Positions 7,120 to 15,430 of a stretch of DNA of 57,028 nt are shown here, piece by piece. The notes beneath the pieces were generated by a model, which did no database searches, had not been told where the DNA came from, and saw nothing but the letters and a program-made list of their open reading frames with translations. The position numbers were made by a program, and so were the translations under genes. Every line of letters begins with the position of its first letter. Position 1 is the first letter of the stretch. Source of the stretch: Paractinoplanes atraurantiacus (lineage in GTDB: Bacteria > Actinomycetota > Actinomycetes > Mycobacteriales > Micromonosporaceae); NCBI RefSeq assembly GCF_900215205.1, contig NZ_OBDY01000044.1:1-57028 (forward strand). Direction: 5' to 3'.

Positions 7120-7989
7120 GTGGAAGACCCGAAGCTGAAAAGGTGGCTGCTCGAACCTGGTGGTCTTGTGGAGCGGCTCCGCCAGATGCAGGGCACGACT
7201 AAAGGCGTCGTCTTCGCCGAACGCGCTGGCATGATGCCGTCGAAACTGTCGAAGCTCCGTCTCGGACAGCAGATGCCAACCGATGAGGACATACGTTCCT
7301 GGGTACGTGCAGCTGGTGCTGATTCGGAGATCGAGCAGGAACTCTTGGCGATGCTCGCCGAGGGGCATGCGACGAACTTTGCTAGGTCACTCCATCAGGG
7401 ACAGGAAGCACACCAGCACACCTACAACGAGCTGGTAGAACAGTCCGACGTTGTCAGGATGATCGAGCGTTCCTTCGTGCCGAGTCTTATGCAAACACGC
7501 GACTATGCGACTGCGGTGCTGACCGCGTCGGCCAAGCTGCACAAGACTTCGGTCGACGATATTGAGGCAGCTGTTTCGGCCAGAATGCAGCGAAAGAAGT
7601 TCTTGTACGACTCGAAATATCGGTTCGAGCTAGTAGTCGACGAAACTGTGCTTACCCGGCGCATCGCTCCACCAGAGGTGATGTATGCGCAGTGTGACCG
7701 GATCCTCGATTTCATGGATCTGCCGAACCTCAGGATCGGCATTCTTCCCGTCTACGGCAACTATCACGACGTGGTTCGAAACAGTTTCGAGTTGTATGGC
7801 CGTATCGGCGTGATTGAGAACTACTACGACGACGACGTTATGGGAGACGACGAGTGGGTCGCCCATGTCGACGCCATGACAGAGATTTGGCAGGACGCCG
7901 TCGAAGGCGATGAGGCACGCAAGATCATCCGTAGTGCAATGAGTCACCATGCTCAGGGCATGAAGGCCCGCAAAGGAAAGGATCGCTAA
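7120..7989 (+). CDS. XRE-type regulator with DUF5753 sensor domain
   Basis: 289 residues from GTG 7120, chosen for AGAGGAG 7 bases upstream. Residues about 10-75 form a helix-turn-helix (TTKGVVFAERAGMMPSKLSK). The rest matches the DUF5753 domain found in Scr1-type regulators, including SDVVRMIERSFVPSLMQTRD and a C-terminal acidic region. The family is very abundant in actinomycetes and usually pairs with a small DUF397 or DUF6879 protein, as here, where the DUF6879 gene starts 3 bp downstream. The gene is less GC-rich than its surroundings, hinting at separate acquisition. Ligand and targets are not predictable. Confidence 0.88.
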   Translation: MEDPKLKRWLLEPGGLVERLRQMQGTTKGVVFAERAGMMPSKLSKLRLGQQMPTDEDIRSWVRAAGADSEIEQELLAMLAEGHATNFARSLHQGQEAHQHTYNELVEQSDVVRMIERSFVPSLMQTRDYATAVLTASAKLHKTSVDDIEAAVSARMQRKKFLYDSKYRFELVVDETVLTRRIAPPEVMYAQCDRILDFMDLPNLRIGILPVYGNYHDVVRNSFELYGRIGVIENYYDDDVMGDDEWVAHVDAMTEIWQDAVEGDEARKIIRSAMSHHAQGMKARKGKDR

Positions 7990-7992
7990 GTC

Positions 7993-8553
7993 ATGCGACG
8001 TGTTCTCACTGACGGAGGTCCTGGCACCGAGTTTTGGGAGGCATTCGAGACTTTTCAGCTCTCGGCGTGGCGGTGGGAGCAGCAGCCGGTCTACGAGATC
8101 ACCGATGAACACGCCAGCATCGAGGCTTTCTTGGCAGGACGTCCTTCTGACCCGATGAAGGATCCTTACCTCTCTCCGTGGATGCACCAGGTAGCTGAGC
8201 AGACAGCAGCAGGCAAACCCATCGGTCGCGTCCGGGTGCTCGAAGAGCCTCCCACCGACTACCAGCGCTGGGAACTCTGGCTCGACGCATGGAATACCGC
8301 TGCGGGCGAAAAGATCCAATACCTGACTCGGACACAGGCGCGAGGGCTCGCGGAGCGAGCTCCGTTCGGAGACACCGACTGGTGGCTATTTGACAGCGCT
8401 CGCGTGGTGATCATGCATTTCGACTCGGATGGCCGGCGCATCAAGGTCGAGCTGACAGACGATCCTGAGGATGTTGCCGCTGCATCCGCGTTTCAGCGGG
8501 ATGCAATGACTCTTGCCGACAAGAACCACCAGAACACGATTCAGGCAGCTTGA
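7993..8553 (+). CDS. DUF6879 family protein
   Basis: 186 residues from ATG 7993, three bases after the stop of the DUF5753 regulator, so the two are surely co-transcribed. The sequence follows the DUF6879 pattern: FWEAFETFQLSAWRWEQQPV near the start, a central WELWLDAWNTAAGEKIQYL, then DTDWWLFDSARVVIMHFDSDG. The function of the family is not settled. Its constant pairing with the upstream regulator suggests it modulates or is controlled by that regulator (inference). Confidence 0.85.
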   Translation: MRRVLTDGGPGTEFWEAFETFQLSAWRWEQQPVYEITDEHASIEAFLAGRPSDPMKDPYLSPWMHQVAEQTAAGKPIGRVRVLEEPPTDYQRWELWLDAWNTAAGEKIQYLTRTQARGLAERAPFGDTDWWLFDSARVVIMHFDSDGRRIKVELTDDPEDVAAASAFQRDAMTLADKNHQNTIQAA

Positions 8554-8611
8554 AGCAGTCAGGCTGGCGCGGCTCATCGCCGAGCGAGGGGCGCTGGTCT
8601 TTCCTGAACGA

Positions 8612-9694
8612 TCACGCTGCTACTGCTAGCGCGCGTCGCAACCGACTGGAGTACGCGTCCTTGGTCATCCCGCATTGGGCGGCCAGCTCGGACAGCGACG
8701 CCTCTGGGTGCGCGACTCGCGTTTCGAGTACCCGGCGGAAGTCTGGCTGGTCGCATAACCGTAGCGCCGCTTGCGCTGCGACGACCGTTCGTGCCGCAGC
8801 CGTCCCTTGTCGGCGCAGATTTGCGTTGACCACAACCGGGTTCATACGGGGGGGTGCTCTCGACTCCTGCTCTTGGGCACGTTCGAGCCATCCCTTCGGG
8901 AGGCTGGCCATCAGCTGCTGCTGGCCCGAGGTGAGCTGTCCGTCTACGAGCGCACGCTGCTGGGCGAGCAGCCACCGGCGAGCTCGACGTGCGATCGTAC
9001 GGCCCTTCAGCGCCGCCTGTGCCGAGGTGAACGACTGATGCCAGACCGCTGGCGGCGTAGACGCAATGATGTCCAGTACTTCGGTTACCAGGGCCGGGGG
9101 AACGCTGATGGGGGCTTTTCCCCGGGCGTAGATGTCGGCGAACCGGACCAGGTCTCGACGTTCCGACGGCAACGGCAAACGGCCAGCCTGGGCCACGAAC
9201 CCGCGCAGTTCCTCTGCAAGGTGCCGATGTGCGGGGAGATCAGCTCGCCGCCGCTGGCGGGGCGTGGTTGCCAGCGATCGCCAGTCCGCCGGGAGCGCGG
9301 CGTCAATCGCCGCGCGCTGCCCCGTGTTGTATCGGCCTGCGGCGTATCCCACCGCCAGCTGACGTGCGCGGCGCAACGACGTCGGGGTGCCGATAGCGGC
9401 GGCAGCCAGCTCGGCGGTGACTGCCTGCACCTTCGCCCACAGGTGAGCGCTGAGAGCCGTCTCGTACACCGCCCGAGCCTCTCTGCGGAACTCGTCCGGG
9501 ACCTGGGCGTAGCCCACCCCGATGATGTTTTCGATCCAGTTCGCCAAGGGGTGCGGCTCAGCCGGCCGATGTCCGTTCTCCGCTATCAACTCGGCGTAGC
9601 GGGTCAGACGGCTGCGATGTTCCTCAAGAGTCATCGGCGCGGTTGGCACATGTCGCAGGGTAGTTGCGGCGCGCGGCGGATTCCGGTCTGCCAC
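8612..9694 (-). CDS. Protein with C-terminal WhiA-like helix-turn-helix
   Basis: 360 residues from GTG 9694; ATG 9634 is possible and neither has a clear ribosome binding site. The N-terminal 300 residues are helical, contain many Arg residues and are unfamiliar. The C-terminus (residues about 320-355: ETRVAHPEASLSELAAQCGM, then TKDAYSSRLRRAL) matches the HPEASLxELxxxxGxTKDAxxxRLRRL pattern of the WhiA sporulation regulator DNA-binding domain. No LAGLIDADG-type segment is evident in the remainder. It lies divergent from the Rep candidate and might be a plasmid copy-number or life-cycle regulator (inference). Confidence 0.7.
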   Translation of the reverse strand: MADRNPPRAATTLRHVPTAPMTLEEHRSRLTRYAELIAENGHRPAEPHPLANWIENIIGVGYAQVPDEFRREARAVYETALSAHLWAKVQAVTAELAAAAIGTPTSLRRARQLAVGYAAGRYNTGQRAAIDAALPADWRSLATTPRQRRRADLPAHRHLAEELRGFVAQAGRLPLPSERRDLVRFADIYARGKAPISVPPALVTEVLDIIASTPPAVWHQSFTSAQAALKGRTIARRARRWLLAQQRALVDGQLTSGQQQLMASLPKGWLERAQEQESRAPPRMNPVVVNANLRRQGTAAARTVVAAQAALRLCDQPDFRRVLETRVAHPEASLSELAAQCGMTKDAYSSRLRRALAVAA

Positions 9695-9919
9695 GCGGGA
9701 GGGAACGGCCTACCAGAGACAACCGATGACAACTTGGCAACTGGGCACTGCGGATGGTTGATTGATCCCTGACCTATGTGGATCAGGCCTCAGATGAGGA
9801 TTGAGTGGTCTCGCCGACAGCGTGTCTGCGAGGGCTCGCACCCCTCAGGCCTTATGCTCCGCGAGGACCCAATGTGACCTTGGAGGAACCGCGCCACACG
9901 CGCGCATACAACTAAAAAA
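9695..9919. other. Left part of the gene-free region before the Rep candidate
   Basis: No gene is seen between 9695 and 10282. This left part contains no strong hairpin or repeat that I can identify. The structured elements lie further right (9920-10144). Confidence 0.5.
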
Positions 9920-9980
9920 GCCGCCTCAGACCCCAAACGTCTTGTTTGGCCGCAAGTTTTAGTGCGGGGTCCAAGGCGGC
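9920..9980 (+). ncRNA. Candidate structured RNA upstream of the Rep candidate
   Basis: Outer arms 9920-9934 and 9966-9980 pair with two mismatches (GCCGCCTCAGACCCC against GGGGTCCAAGGCGGC). Inside them CCAAAC-GTCTT-GTTTGG forms a second perfect small hairpin. A T-tract terminator follows at 10006-10033 on the plus strand. This layout resembles a short regulatory RNA or transcription-attenuated leader such as those that control plasmid copy number. No promoter was proven. Confidence 0.4.
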
Positions 9981-10005
9981 AGCTACCAACCGGAGGTAAC
10001 GATAA

Positions 10006-10033
10006 CACCTGCCCCCGGCGGGTGCCTTTTTTT
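10006..10033 (+). terminator. Rho-independent terminator
   Basis: A GC-rich stem (CACCTGCC paired with GGCGGGTG) is followed by CC and seven T residues at 10027-10033. It is one of the few classical intrinsic terminators in the window. It ends plus-strand transcription before the Rep candidate. Confidence 0.75.
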
Positions 10034-10121
10034 GCCCTCTGAACGCTGTCGGCGTGTCGGTGCTATAAGGCACGCCCTCGTTCGGGCTGGGCTGACGTGC
10101 CCGCCGTTCTCCATCGCCGTG

Positions 10122-10144
10122 GGGGTTAGGCATTACCTAACCCC
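10122..10144. promoter_or_regulatory. Perfect 9-bp dyad upstream of the Rep candidate
   Basis: GGGGTTAGG and CCTAACCCC are separated by CATTA. It lies about 140 bp before the Rep candidate start and is a likely operator or origin element. Confidence 0.55.
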
Positions 10145-10282
10145 AGCGGATCTGCCCTCGCTTGGCGGGGGATCCATGCCCGGTTCCGTCGCATGCGCGC
10201 CGTCGGTGTTCATGCCGTTGAGCTGGGTTTTTGTACGCGTCGCGGGCGCTGTTGCGCTTGGTGCTGGCGTGGGAGTGTCGTG

Positions 10283-12739
10283 GTGAGCGGCCTGCCGGCG
10301 CCGGTGTCCGGGCCGGGTCTGCGGCCGGGCTGGTGCTATCTGTGTCATCAGGCCGGGCGCGGGTTCGTGCCGGTGGCCGATCCGGTGGCCGGCCGGGTGT
10401 GTCGTGATCATCTGCGGTTGCTGGCGCCGCGGCCGGTGCTGCCGGGGCAGATGACGTTGGTCGACGTGGCCGCGGTGCCGCCGGCGTTGCGGGCCCGGTA
10501 CGTCACGGGCGAGCAGGAGCTGTGCTCGGCCTGCGTGACGGCCGGGGTGCCGCATCCGCGGCTGGGTGTGAGCCAGCGCAGCCCGGGCGAGACGGCCCCG
10601 TTGTGCCTGACCTGCTGGCGGGCGCGTACGGACCGGGCCCGCCGCCGCGGCCGCCGGCGGGGCCTGACGGCGGAACAGTCGGGCTGGGTGGCGGATCTGC
10701 GGGCGCGGCTGGCGTGCGAGGTGTGCGGCCGGGTCGACGGCGCCGGTGACTGCTGGCGCTGCGGTGAGCAGGTCACCTATCTGGCGGCCGCCCGGGCGGT
10801 ACACGCGCAGGACCTGGCGCAGCTGGCCGCCGCCCGCGAACGCGTCGACGAACACGCGGCCGGGCACGCGCTGGCGCTCGAGCGGGTGGGCCGGGCGCAG
10901 CGGCGCCTGCAGGAGGCGATCGTCTGGCGCGAGCGGGTGCAGCGGGTGGTGGCCGCGTTGCCGCGGCTGACCCGGTCGGGCTCGCGGGGCCGGTTGCAGG
11001 TGGCGCGCGGGGAGACGGGCTGGGCGCGGGCCTGGTGGCTGCTCACCGACTATCTCGCCCGCGACGCCGCCGACCGGCAGAAGCGGGGCCTGTCGGCGCG
11101 GGGCCGGCCCCCGCAGATCCCGCTGGTGGTGGGGGTGATGGCGATCGCGGCGAGCTACGAGTCGGGCCGCCGGTCGATGCGCGGGCAGGACTGGACGACG
11201 GTGTTCGCCGGGGTGTCCCCGCGGACGGTGACCAACGGGTGGGCCCGGGCGGTGGAGCTGGGCTGTGCCGAGCTGGTCGAGCCGGGCCGGATCCTGACCG
11301 TGGAGGAACGTCGTGAGCTCGGCCGGCACCGCCAGCGTGCCGTCTACGACTTCGCCCAGCTGCACCGCTCCCCCGTCGCCGACGTCCAGCCGTACCTGGG
11401 GCCGGCGGCTGAGGTGCTGGCCCGGCTGCTGGGCCGGGCGATGCGCGTGGTCGACGAGTACCAGGGCGCCGTCGAGGAGGCGATCGCGGCGGTCGCCGCG
11501 GTGGAGGCCGAGCTGCTCGACGCCCAGGCGTGGCTGGCCGAGCAGGACCGCGACGAGCTGGCACTGCAGGCCGAAGTGGACCCGGCCGGCTGGGCCGAGC
11601 AGGCCGGGCGGGCCGCCAGGGCGGCGCTGCAGGCCCGCGCCCGTGCCACCCGGGCCGCGGCACCCCCGGCCGATTTCCGGGCGCGTGCGGACGCCCTGTG
11701 GGCTGCCCGCACCGCCCGGCAGGCCGCGACGGACGCGACGGACCGCACGCTCGAGCAGGCCCGGCGGATGGACATTTTTTGCCACCAGCCCCGTAGGGGT
11801 CTAGGTAGGACTCTTTCTTCCGGTCAGTGGTGGGGTCTGGCTAGGAAATCGTCGCGCGTCACCGTAGCCGGTGGAAGGCGGCCTGACGGCCGGGGCGAAG
11901 AGCAACGTCGCGGCGCTTCGCGCCCATCACCGACGAGGGGCGGTCGTCACCTGGTCTCACCTTCCCAGTCTCCTAGGACGCCCACCGGGCGGTATCCGGC
12001 ATCACCACGGCGTAGCGGCGGTTCAGCGGCCCCTCAATGGGCGAAAGAGTTGGTGGCGGGGATCGCGCGACGGTGGGAGTGCGTGTCGCGGTTCCTGGGC
12101 GACGCCGACGACGGCCGGCGGGCAACGCGGCTGGTGGCCCGCGAGCGCGGGCTGCGCCGGCACCAGCTGGCCGTGACCCTGGCCGCCCAGCTCAGCCCGG
12201 ACTGGGCCGGGCACGCCGAGCAGCTCGTCCAGCTGGTCGAGCGGTACGCCGGCGTGCACTCCATCATCGCCGCCGGCGACGCGCACAGCCCGCTGGCCTA
12301 CATCAAGCGCATGCTGCACCGGGCGCTGACCAACCCGGCGGCGGTCGTGCCGTGGCATTCCCCCGTTCGGCTGGCCTACGAACGTGACGTTCTGGCCGAG
12401 CAGTTGAACGCCGCGGCCATGAGGTCGGCGGAGCTGCGGGCCGAGCTTGGCGGGCAGGAGGCCGCGGCCGCCGCTGATCGTGGCGGCGACCGGACCGGTC
12501 TGGCGGCCGCGCGGGCCGCCGCCGCGGCTGCGGCCAGGCGTCAGGCGCCGAGCCGGCGTTCTGTCCTGGCGGGGCCGCAGGATGCGGATCGGTTGGCCGG
12601 CGCCCGGGCCGAGCTCGACGCGCGGGCCCGGGCGGGCCGACCGCGTCCACAGCAGCTCGACGAGGCCGCATGGACCGAACCTGTTGCCCAGCCCGGCGCC
12701 GGCCTGCCGGCCGGGTGGCAGGCCGGAGACGGTCGGTGA
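10283..12739 (+). CDS. Large zinc-finger/HTH protein, candidate plasmid replication initiator
   Basis: 818 residues from GTG 10283, chosen for GGGAG seven bases upstream. The first 170 residues contain several CxxC pairs (WCYLCHQ, LCSACVTAGVPH, LCLTCWRAR, ACEVCGRVDGAGDCWRCG), suggesting two or three zinc sites. A predicted helix-turn-helix follows at about 290-330 (WTTVFAGVSPRTVTNGWARA), then a long helical region. A low-complexity Ser/Pro/Arg linker (SPSQSPRTPTGRYPASPRRS) leads to a C-terminal helical domain. It heads the plus-strand block that contains parA and parB, and a structured RNA and dyad lie upstream, so I favour Rep. No catalytic motif was recognised, and a transcriptional role is the alternative. 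Confidence 0.6.
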   Translation: MSGLPAPVSGPGLRPGWCYLCHQAGRGFVPVADPVAGRVCRDHLRLLAPRPVLPGQMTLVDVAAVPPALRARYVTGEQELCSACVTAGVPHPRLGVSQRSPGETAPLCLTCWRARTDRARRRGRRRGLTAEQSGWVADLRARLACEVCGRVDGAGDCWRCGEQVTYLAAARAVHAQDLAQLAAARERVDEHAAGHALALERVGRAQRRLQEAIVWRERVQRVVAALPRLTRSGSRGRLQVARGETGWARAWWLLTDYLARDAADRQKRGLSARGRPPQIPLVVGVMAIAASYESGRRSMRGQDWTTVFAGVSPRTVTNGWARAVELGCAELVEPGRILTVEERRELGRHRQRAVYDFAQLHRSPVADVQPYLGPAAEVLARLLGRAMRVVDEYQGAVEEAIAAVAAVEAELLDAQAWLAEQDRDELALQAEVDPAGWAEQAGRAARAALQARARATRAAAPPADFRARADALWAARTARQAATDATDRTLEQARRMDIFCHQPRRGLGRTLSSGQWWGLARKSSRVTVAGGRRPDGRGEEQRRGASRPSPTRGGRHLVSPSQSPRTPTGRYPASPRRSGGSAAPQWAKELVAGIARRWECVSRFLGDADDGRRATRLVARERGLRRHQLAVTLAAQLSPDWAGHAEQLVQLVERYAGVHSIIAAGDAHSPLAYIKRMLHRALTNPAAVVPWHSPVRLAYERDVLAEQLNAAAMRSAELRAELGGQEAAAAADRGGDRTGLAAARAAAAAAARRQAPSRRSVLAGPQDADRLAGARAELDARARAGRPRPQQLDEAAWTEPVAQPGAGLPAGWQAGDGR

Positions 12740-12868
12740 GTCGCCGTCCGCAGCGGTGGCCCGAAGTCGGTGCGGTGCAGGAGGCTCGGCGGTCCCCGGT
12801 TGGTTACCCTTTTCGGAGCCGGCGGTTGAGTTTGCTGGTCAGCAGCAAGGTTCGACAGGAGTAACGCT

Positions 12869-13693
12869 ATGTATCCCGGCCAGCACGGTTATGACGACGG
12901 CACGGTAGCCGTCCCTAAGCCCGACGCCTGTGCCACCTGCTGGGCACGCACCGTGCCGGATATGTGGCATCTTGCCCGTACGCCGAGGGGCCCGTTCTGG
13001 CAATGCCAGCGCTGCGGCGCCCTGTCTGACGCCGGTGCTTTCGAGTTCGACCCGCGGCAAGCGCCGTCCGGGCATGACGAGGCCACCGCGGCGATCCGCG
13101 TCCTGCAGCGCATGATCATCGGGCTGCGGCACTCCCAGGACGGGATCGTCGACCCCGAGGACCTCTACGAGGTGCTGCGCCCTTACTTCAACGGCGGCTG
13201 GTGCGTACGCGACGTGATCCACGCCCTCAACCAGCTACCCAACGGCAGCCCTCACCCCGACAGCGGCTGGACCGACCGGCTGCCGCGCAAACAACTGCTC
13301 TACCGCGTCCGGCGCCGGCTCCGCGAATGGCGCTGGGCCGACCGCGACCAGGACGACGACATCATGCCCGGCGGCTGGAGCGAGATGCGCCGCGCCATGG
13401 GCGTCGCCGCGCAACGCCAGGAGAGCCACGCGCAGGCCCGCGCGGCGACCTGGGACGCCCAACGCACCGCGGCCCGGCAAGCCCCGCCCGACTCCCCCGC
13501 CCGTGCCGCCGCGCGTGCCGCCGCCCGTGCCGCCGCCAGTCGCAGCCGGCAGACTCGTGCCGCCGGGGAACGCTACGAGCTTTCCGTCACCGCCCAAACC
13601 GCGGCCCAGGCCCGCTCAGCCGCCCACGCAATGCTCGACAAGCTCGACCGGTTCGCCGCCGGTGAACGCTTCCGCGACGACGAGGACGACTAG
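12869..13693 (+). CDS. Zinc-ribbon hypothetical protein next to the Rep candidate
   Basis: 274 residues from ATG 12869 with CAGGAG eight bases upstream. Two cysteine pairs (CATCWA near residue 21, CQRCGA near 50) make a probable zinc ribbon. A middle domain contains LYEVLRPYFNGGWCVRDVIHALNQLP, a pattern I associate with helper proteins encoded beside actinobacterial plasmid replication genes. The C-terminus is an Ala/Arg coiled coil with an acidic end. It is probably co-transcribed with the genes on either side. Function unknown; a replication accessory role is inferred from position. Confidence 0.7.
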   Translation: MYPGQHGYDDGTVAVPKPDACATCWARTVPDMWHLARTPRGPFWQCQRCGALSDAGAFEFDPRQAPSGHDEATAAIRVLQRMIIGLRHSQDGIVDPEDLYEVLRPYFNGGWCVRDVIHALNQLPNGSPHPDSGWTDRLPRKQLLYRVRRRLREWRWADRDQDDDIMPGGWSEMRRAMGVAAQRQESHAQARAATWDAQRTAARQAPPDSPARAAARAAARAAASRSRQTRAAGERYELSVTAQTAAQARSAAHAMLDKLDRFAAGERFRDDEDD

Positions 13694-13728
13694 GCCACGT
13701 CCTCCGCCTATCGCGTACATTCGCGGGC

Positions 13729-14253
13729 GTGAGCGCGCAAGAATCCCTGCCCGACCGGATCGCCGACCGTGCCAGCCGCATCGCCGACACCCGCGCCCCA
13801 GGCCTCAACGACTTCGTACGCTCGGTTGTGCTGGCCGCGTTTGGCTGTACCGGCCCGCACGACAACGCTCCCGCCACCCGCCACGCCTGTCCCGTTCACG
13901 GGAGCCCGCGGCGTCGGCCGGCCGCGACGACCGACGTGCTGCCCAGCCAGGCAGTGTCTTGGGAAAACGATCCCTACGACGGCTACACCGACTCCGAACG
14001 GCGTGAAGGCGTACAGGAGGCCCTGCGCGCCGCCGCCGAGTTCGGCCGCTCCTTCCGCGGCGAGCTCGCCGCCACCGTGCGCCGCGGCGAAAACGCCCGC
14101 GAACACCTGCTCGACTCGATCCAGCACGCCGAACTCGCCGGCGGCCTGACCGCAGACGAGATGCAGCTGGCCCGCAACGCCCTGGCCGCGCAGGCCTACG
14201 CCTTGCAGCTGCTCTACGCCGCGAGTAATCACGTCGGCGATCAGCCGGACTGA
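13729..14253 (+). CDS. Hypothetical helical protein
   Basis: 174 residues from GTG 13729, 35 bp after the previous gene. An N-terminal segment with CTGPHDN and HACPVHG may bind metal. The C-terminal half is an acidic, Ala-rich helix bundle (EGVQEALRAAAEFGRSFRGE). It belongs by position to the replication/partition block. No family is recognised and no catalytic motif is seen. Confidence 0.6.
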   Translation: MSAQESLPDRIADRASRIADTRAPGLNDFVRSVVLAAFGCTGPHDNAPATRHACPVHGSPRRRPAATTDVLPSQAVSWENDPYDGYTDSERREGVQEALRAAAEFGRSFRGELAATVRRGENAREHLLDSIQHAELAGGLTADEMQLARNALAAQAYALQLLYAASNHVGDQPD

Positions 14254-14630
14254 CCTCGGCTGCACCCGCGTTTCGGCTGGCCTGGGAGGTGTCATCGCTG
14301 ACCACGGTCGCTGCGAGCGCGACCAGGCCGCCGCCGGCGAAGCCCACGCCGTCGCCTAACGCGACGCTGCGCTCACCCGGGCCATCACCGCCGAATCGCC
14401 CGGACCCAACTGTCCGAAGCGCTGCAGCGCGCCGCCCGAGCCGAAGCCGTCGTCGAGCAACTCCGCGCCGACAGTCCTGAGCGCCGCTCCCTTGTCGCGT
14501 TGCGCTCTCGCGCACGTTCGGCCTGGTAGTGATAGGTAGCAAATATTCGGCCGAACTGGCTGAGCGAGAGGGCGGGCTACCCCGTGTGTCGGGTGCCCAC
14601 TCCCCCGTGGTGCTCATGGGACCATCGGGT
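14254..14630 (+). pseudogene. Gap with degraded coding remnant before the partition locus
   Basis: From about 14290 to 14530 fragments with coding character appear in two frames, including TQLSEALQRAARAEAVVEQL followed by RADSPERRSLVAL in one frame and an interrupted start in another. No intact start-to-stop gene fits. I read it as the decayed end of a coiled-coil gene. The rest is the parA leader. Confidence 0.35.
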
Positions 14631-14655
14631 CGAGCGTTTACGCGGTAAACGCTCG
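14631..14655. promoter_or_regulatory. ParB-site palindrome upstream of parA
   Basis: A 25-bp dyad around GTTTACGCGGTAAAC with extended CGAGC/GCTCG arms. It is the same 15-bp core as the sites in and after parB, in the opposite orientation. It lies 50 bp before the parA start, so ParB or ParA may autoregulate the operon there. Confidence 0.8.
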
Positions 14656-14704
14656 ACCAGTACCGGTGCCGGCCCCTGTCGGCCCCGCGAATCGAGGGAG
14701 CACC

Positions 14705-15430
14705 ATGCCCGTACGCGTCCTGTTGATCATGAACGAGAAGGGCGGAGTGGGTAAAACCACCACCGCCGTCGGCTTGGCCGCCGTTGCCGCCACCGCGCTT
14801 GCCGGCCGCCACAAGATCAGCCAGCCGGCGAAGCTGCCCGTCCTGCTCATCTCCGCCGACCCGCAGATGAGCGCCTACGTCTGGGTGAAGCGGTCCGAAG
14901 AGCAGTCCGGCAACCGCCACTTCGACTATCTGCAGGTCAGCGACGCCGACGAGCTGGAGAAGGTCATCACCGGCGAAGAAGGCCGAGACCGGCGAACGAT
15001 CATCATCGACAGCGCCGGAACCATGGGCTTCGGTGCCGGCGACATCCTCAGCCGGGCGCTGGACCTGTGCACGGACGTCCTCGTACCCCTGTCTCCCGAA
15101 GGGCTCAGTTTGGAGCCGACCGCCCGCACGGTCCTCGCCGTGATCGACCGGGGCCGCCCGTTCCGGCTCTGCCTGACGATCTTCGACCCGCGTGACGGCG
15201 CCGAAAGCCCCGATCTGCGGGAGGTCGCCGCCTGGGTGACGCAGCAGGGCTGGCCCCTGTGCTCGACGGTCGTACGCAAATACAAGATCATTGCGCGGAG
15301 CCCGATCGTAGGGCTGACCCACGTCGACCTGCCGACCAACCGAATCTCGATGCAGGCACGGCAAGACATGGAGCACCTGGGGCTCGAGCTCAACATCACC
15401 GGCCCGTACGTGGCGGAGATTCCGGCGTGA
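14705..15430 (+). CDS. parA: ParA-family partition ATPase
   Basis: 241 residues from ATG 14705 with CGAGGGAG upstream; a GTG 39 bases earlier is in frame but has no ribosome binding site. The deviant Walker A motif KGGVGKTT is at residues 12-19, the A-prime region is LLISADPQMSAYVW, and the Walker B-like strand is RTIIIDSAG. It lacks an N-terminal helix-turn-helix, so it is of the short type. ParA ATPases move ParB-bound plasmids over the nucleoid. Its stop overlaps the GTG of parB, and a ParB-site palindrome lies just upstream. Confidence 0.92.
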   Translation: MPVRVLLIMNEKGGVGKTTTAVGLAAVAATALAGRHKISQPAKLPVLLISADPQMSAYVWVKRSEEQSGNRHFDYLQVSDADELEKVITGEEGRDRRTIIIDSAGTMGFGAGDILSRALDLCTDVLVPLSPEGLSLEPTARTVLAVIDRGRPFRLCLTIFDPRDGAESPDLREVAAWVTQQGWPLCSTVVRKYKIIARSPIVGLTHVDLPTNRISMQARQDMEHLGLELNITGPYVAEIPA

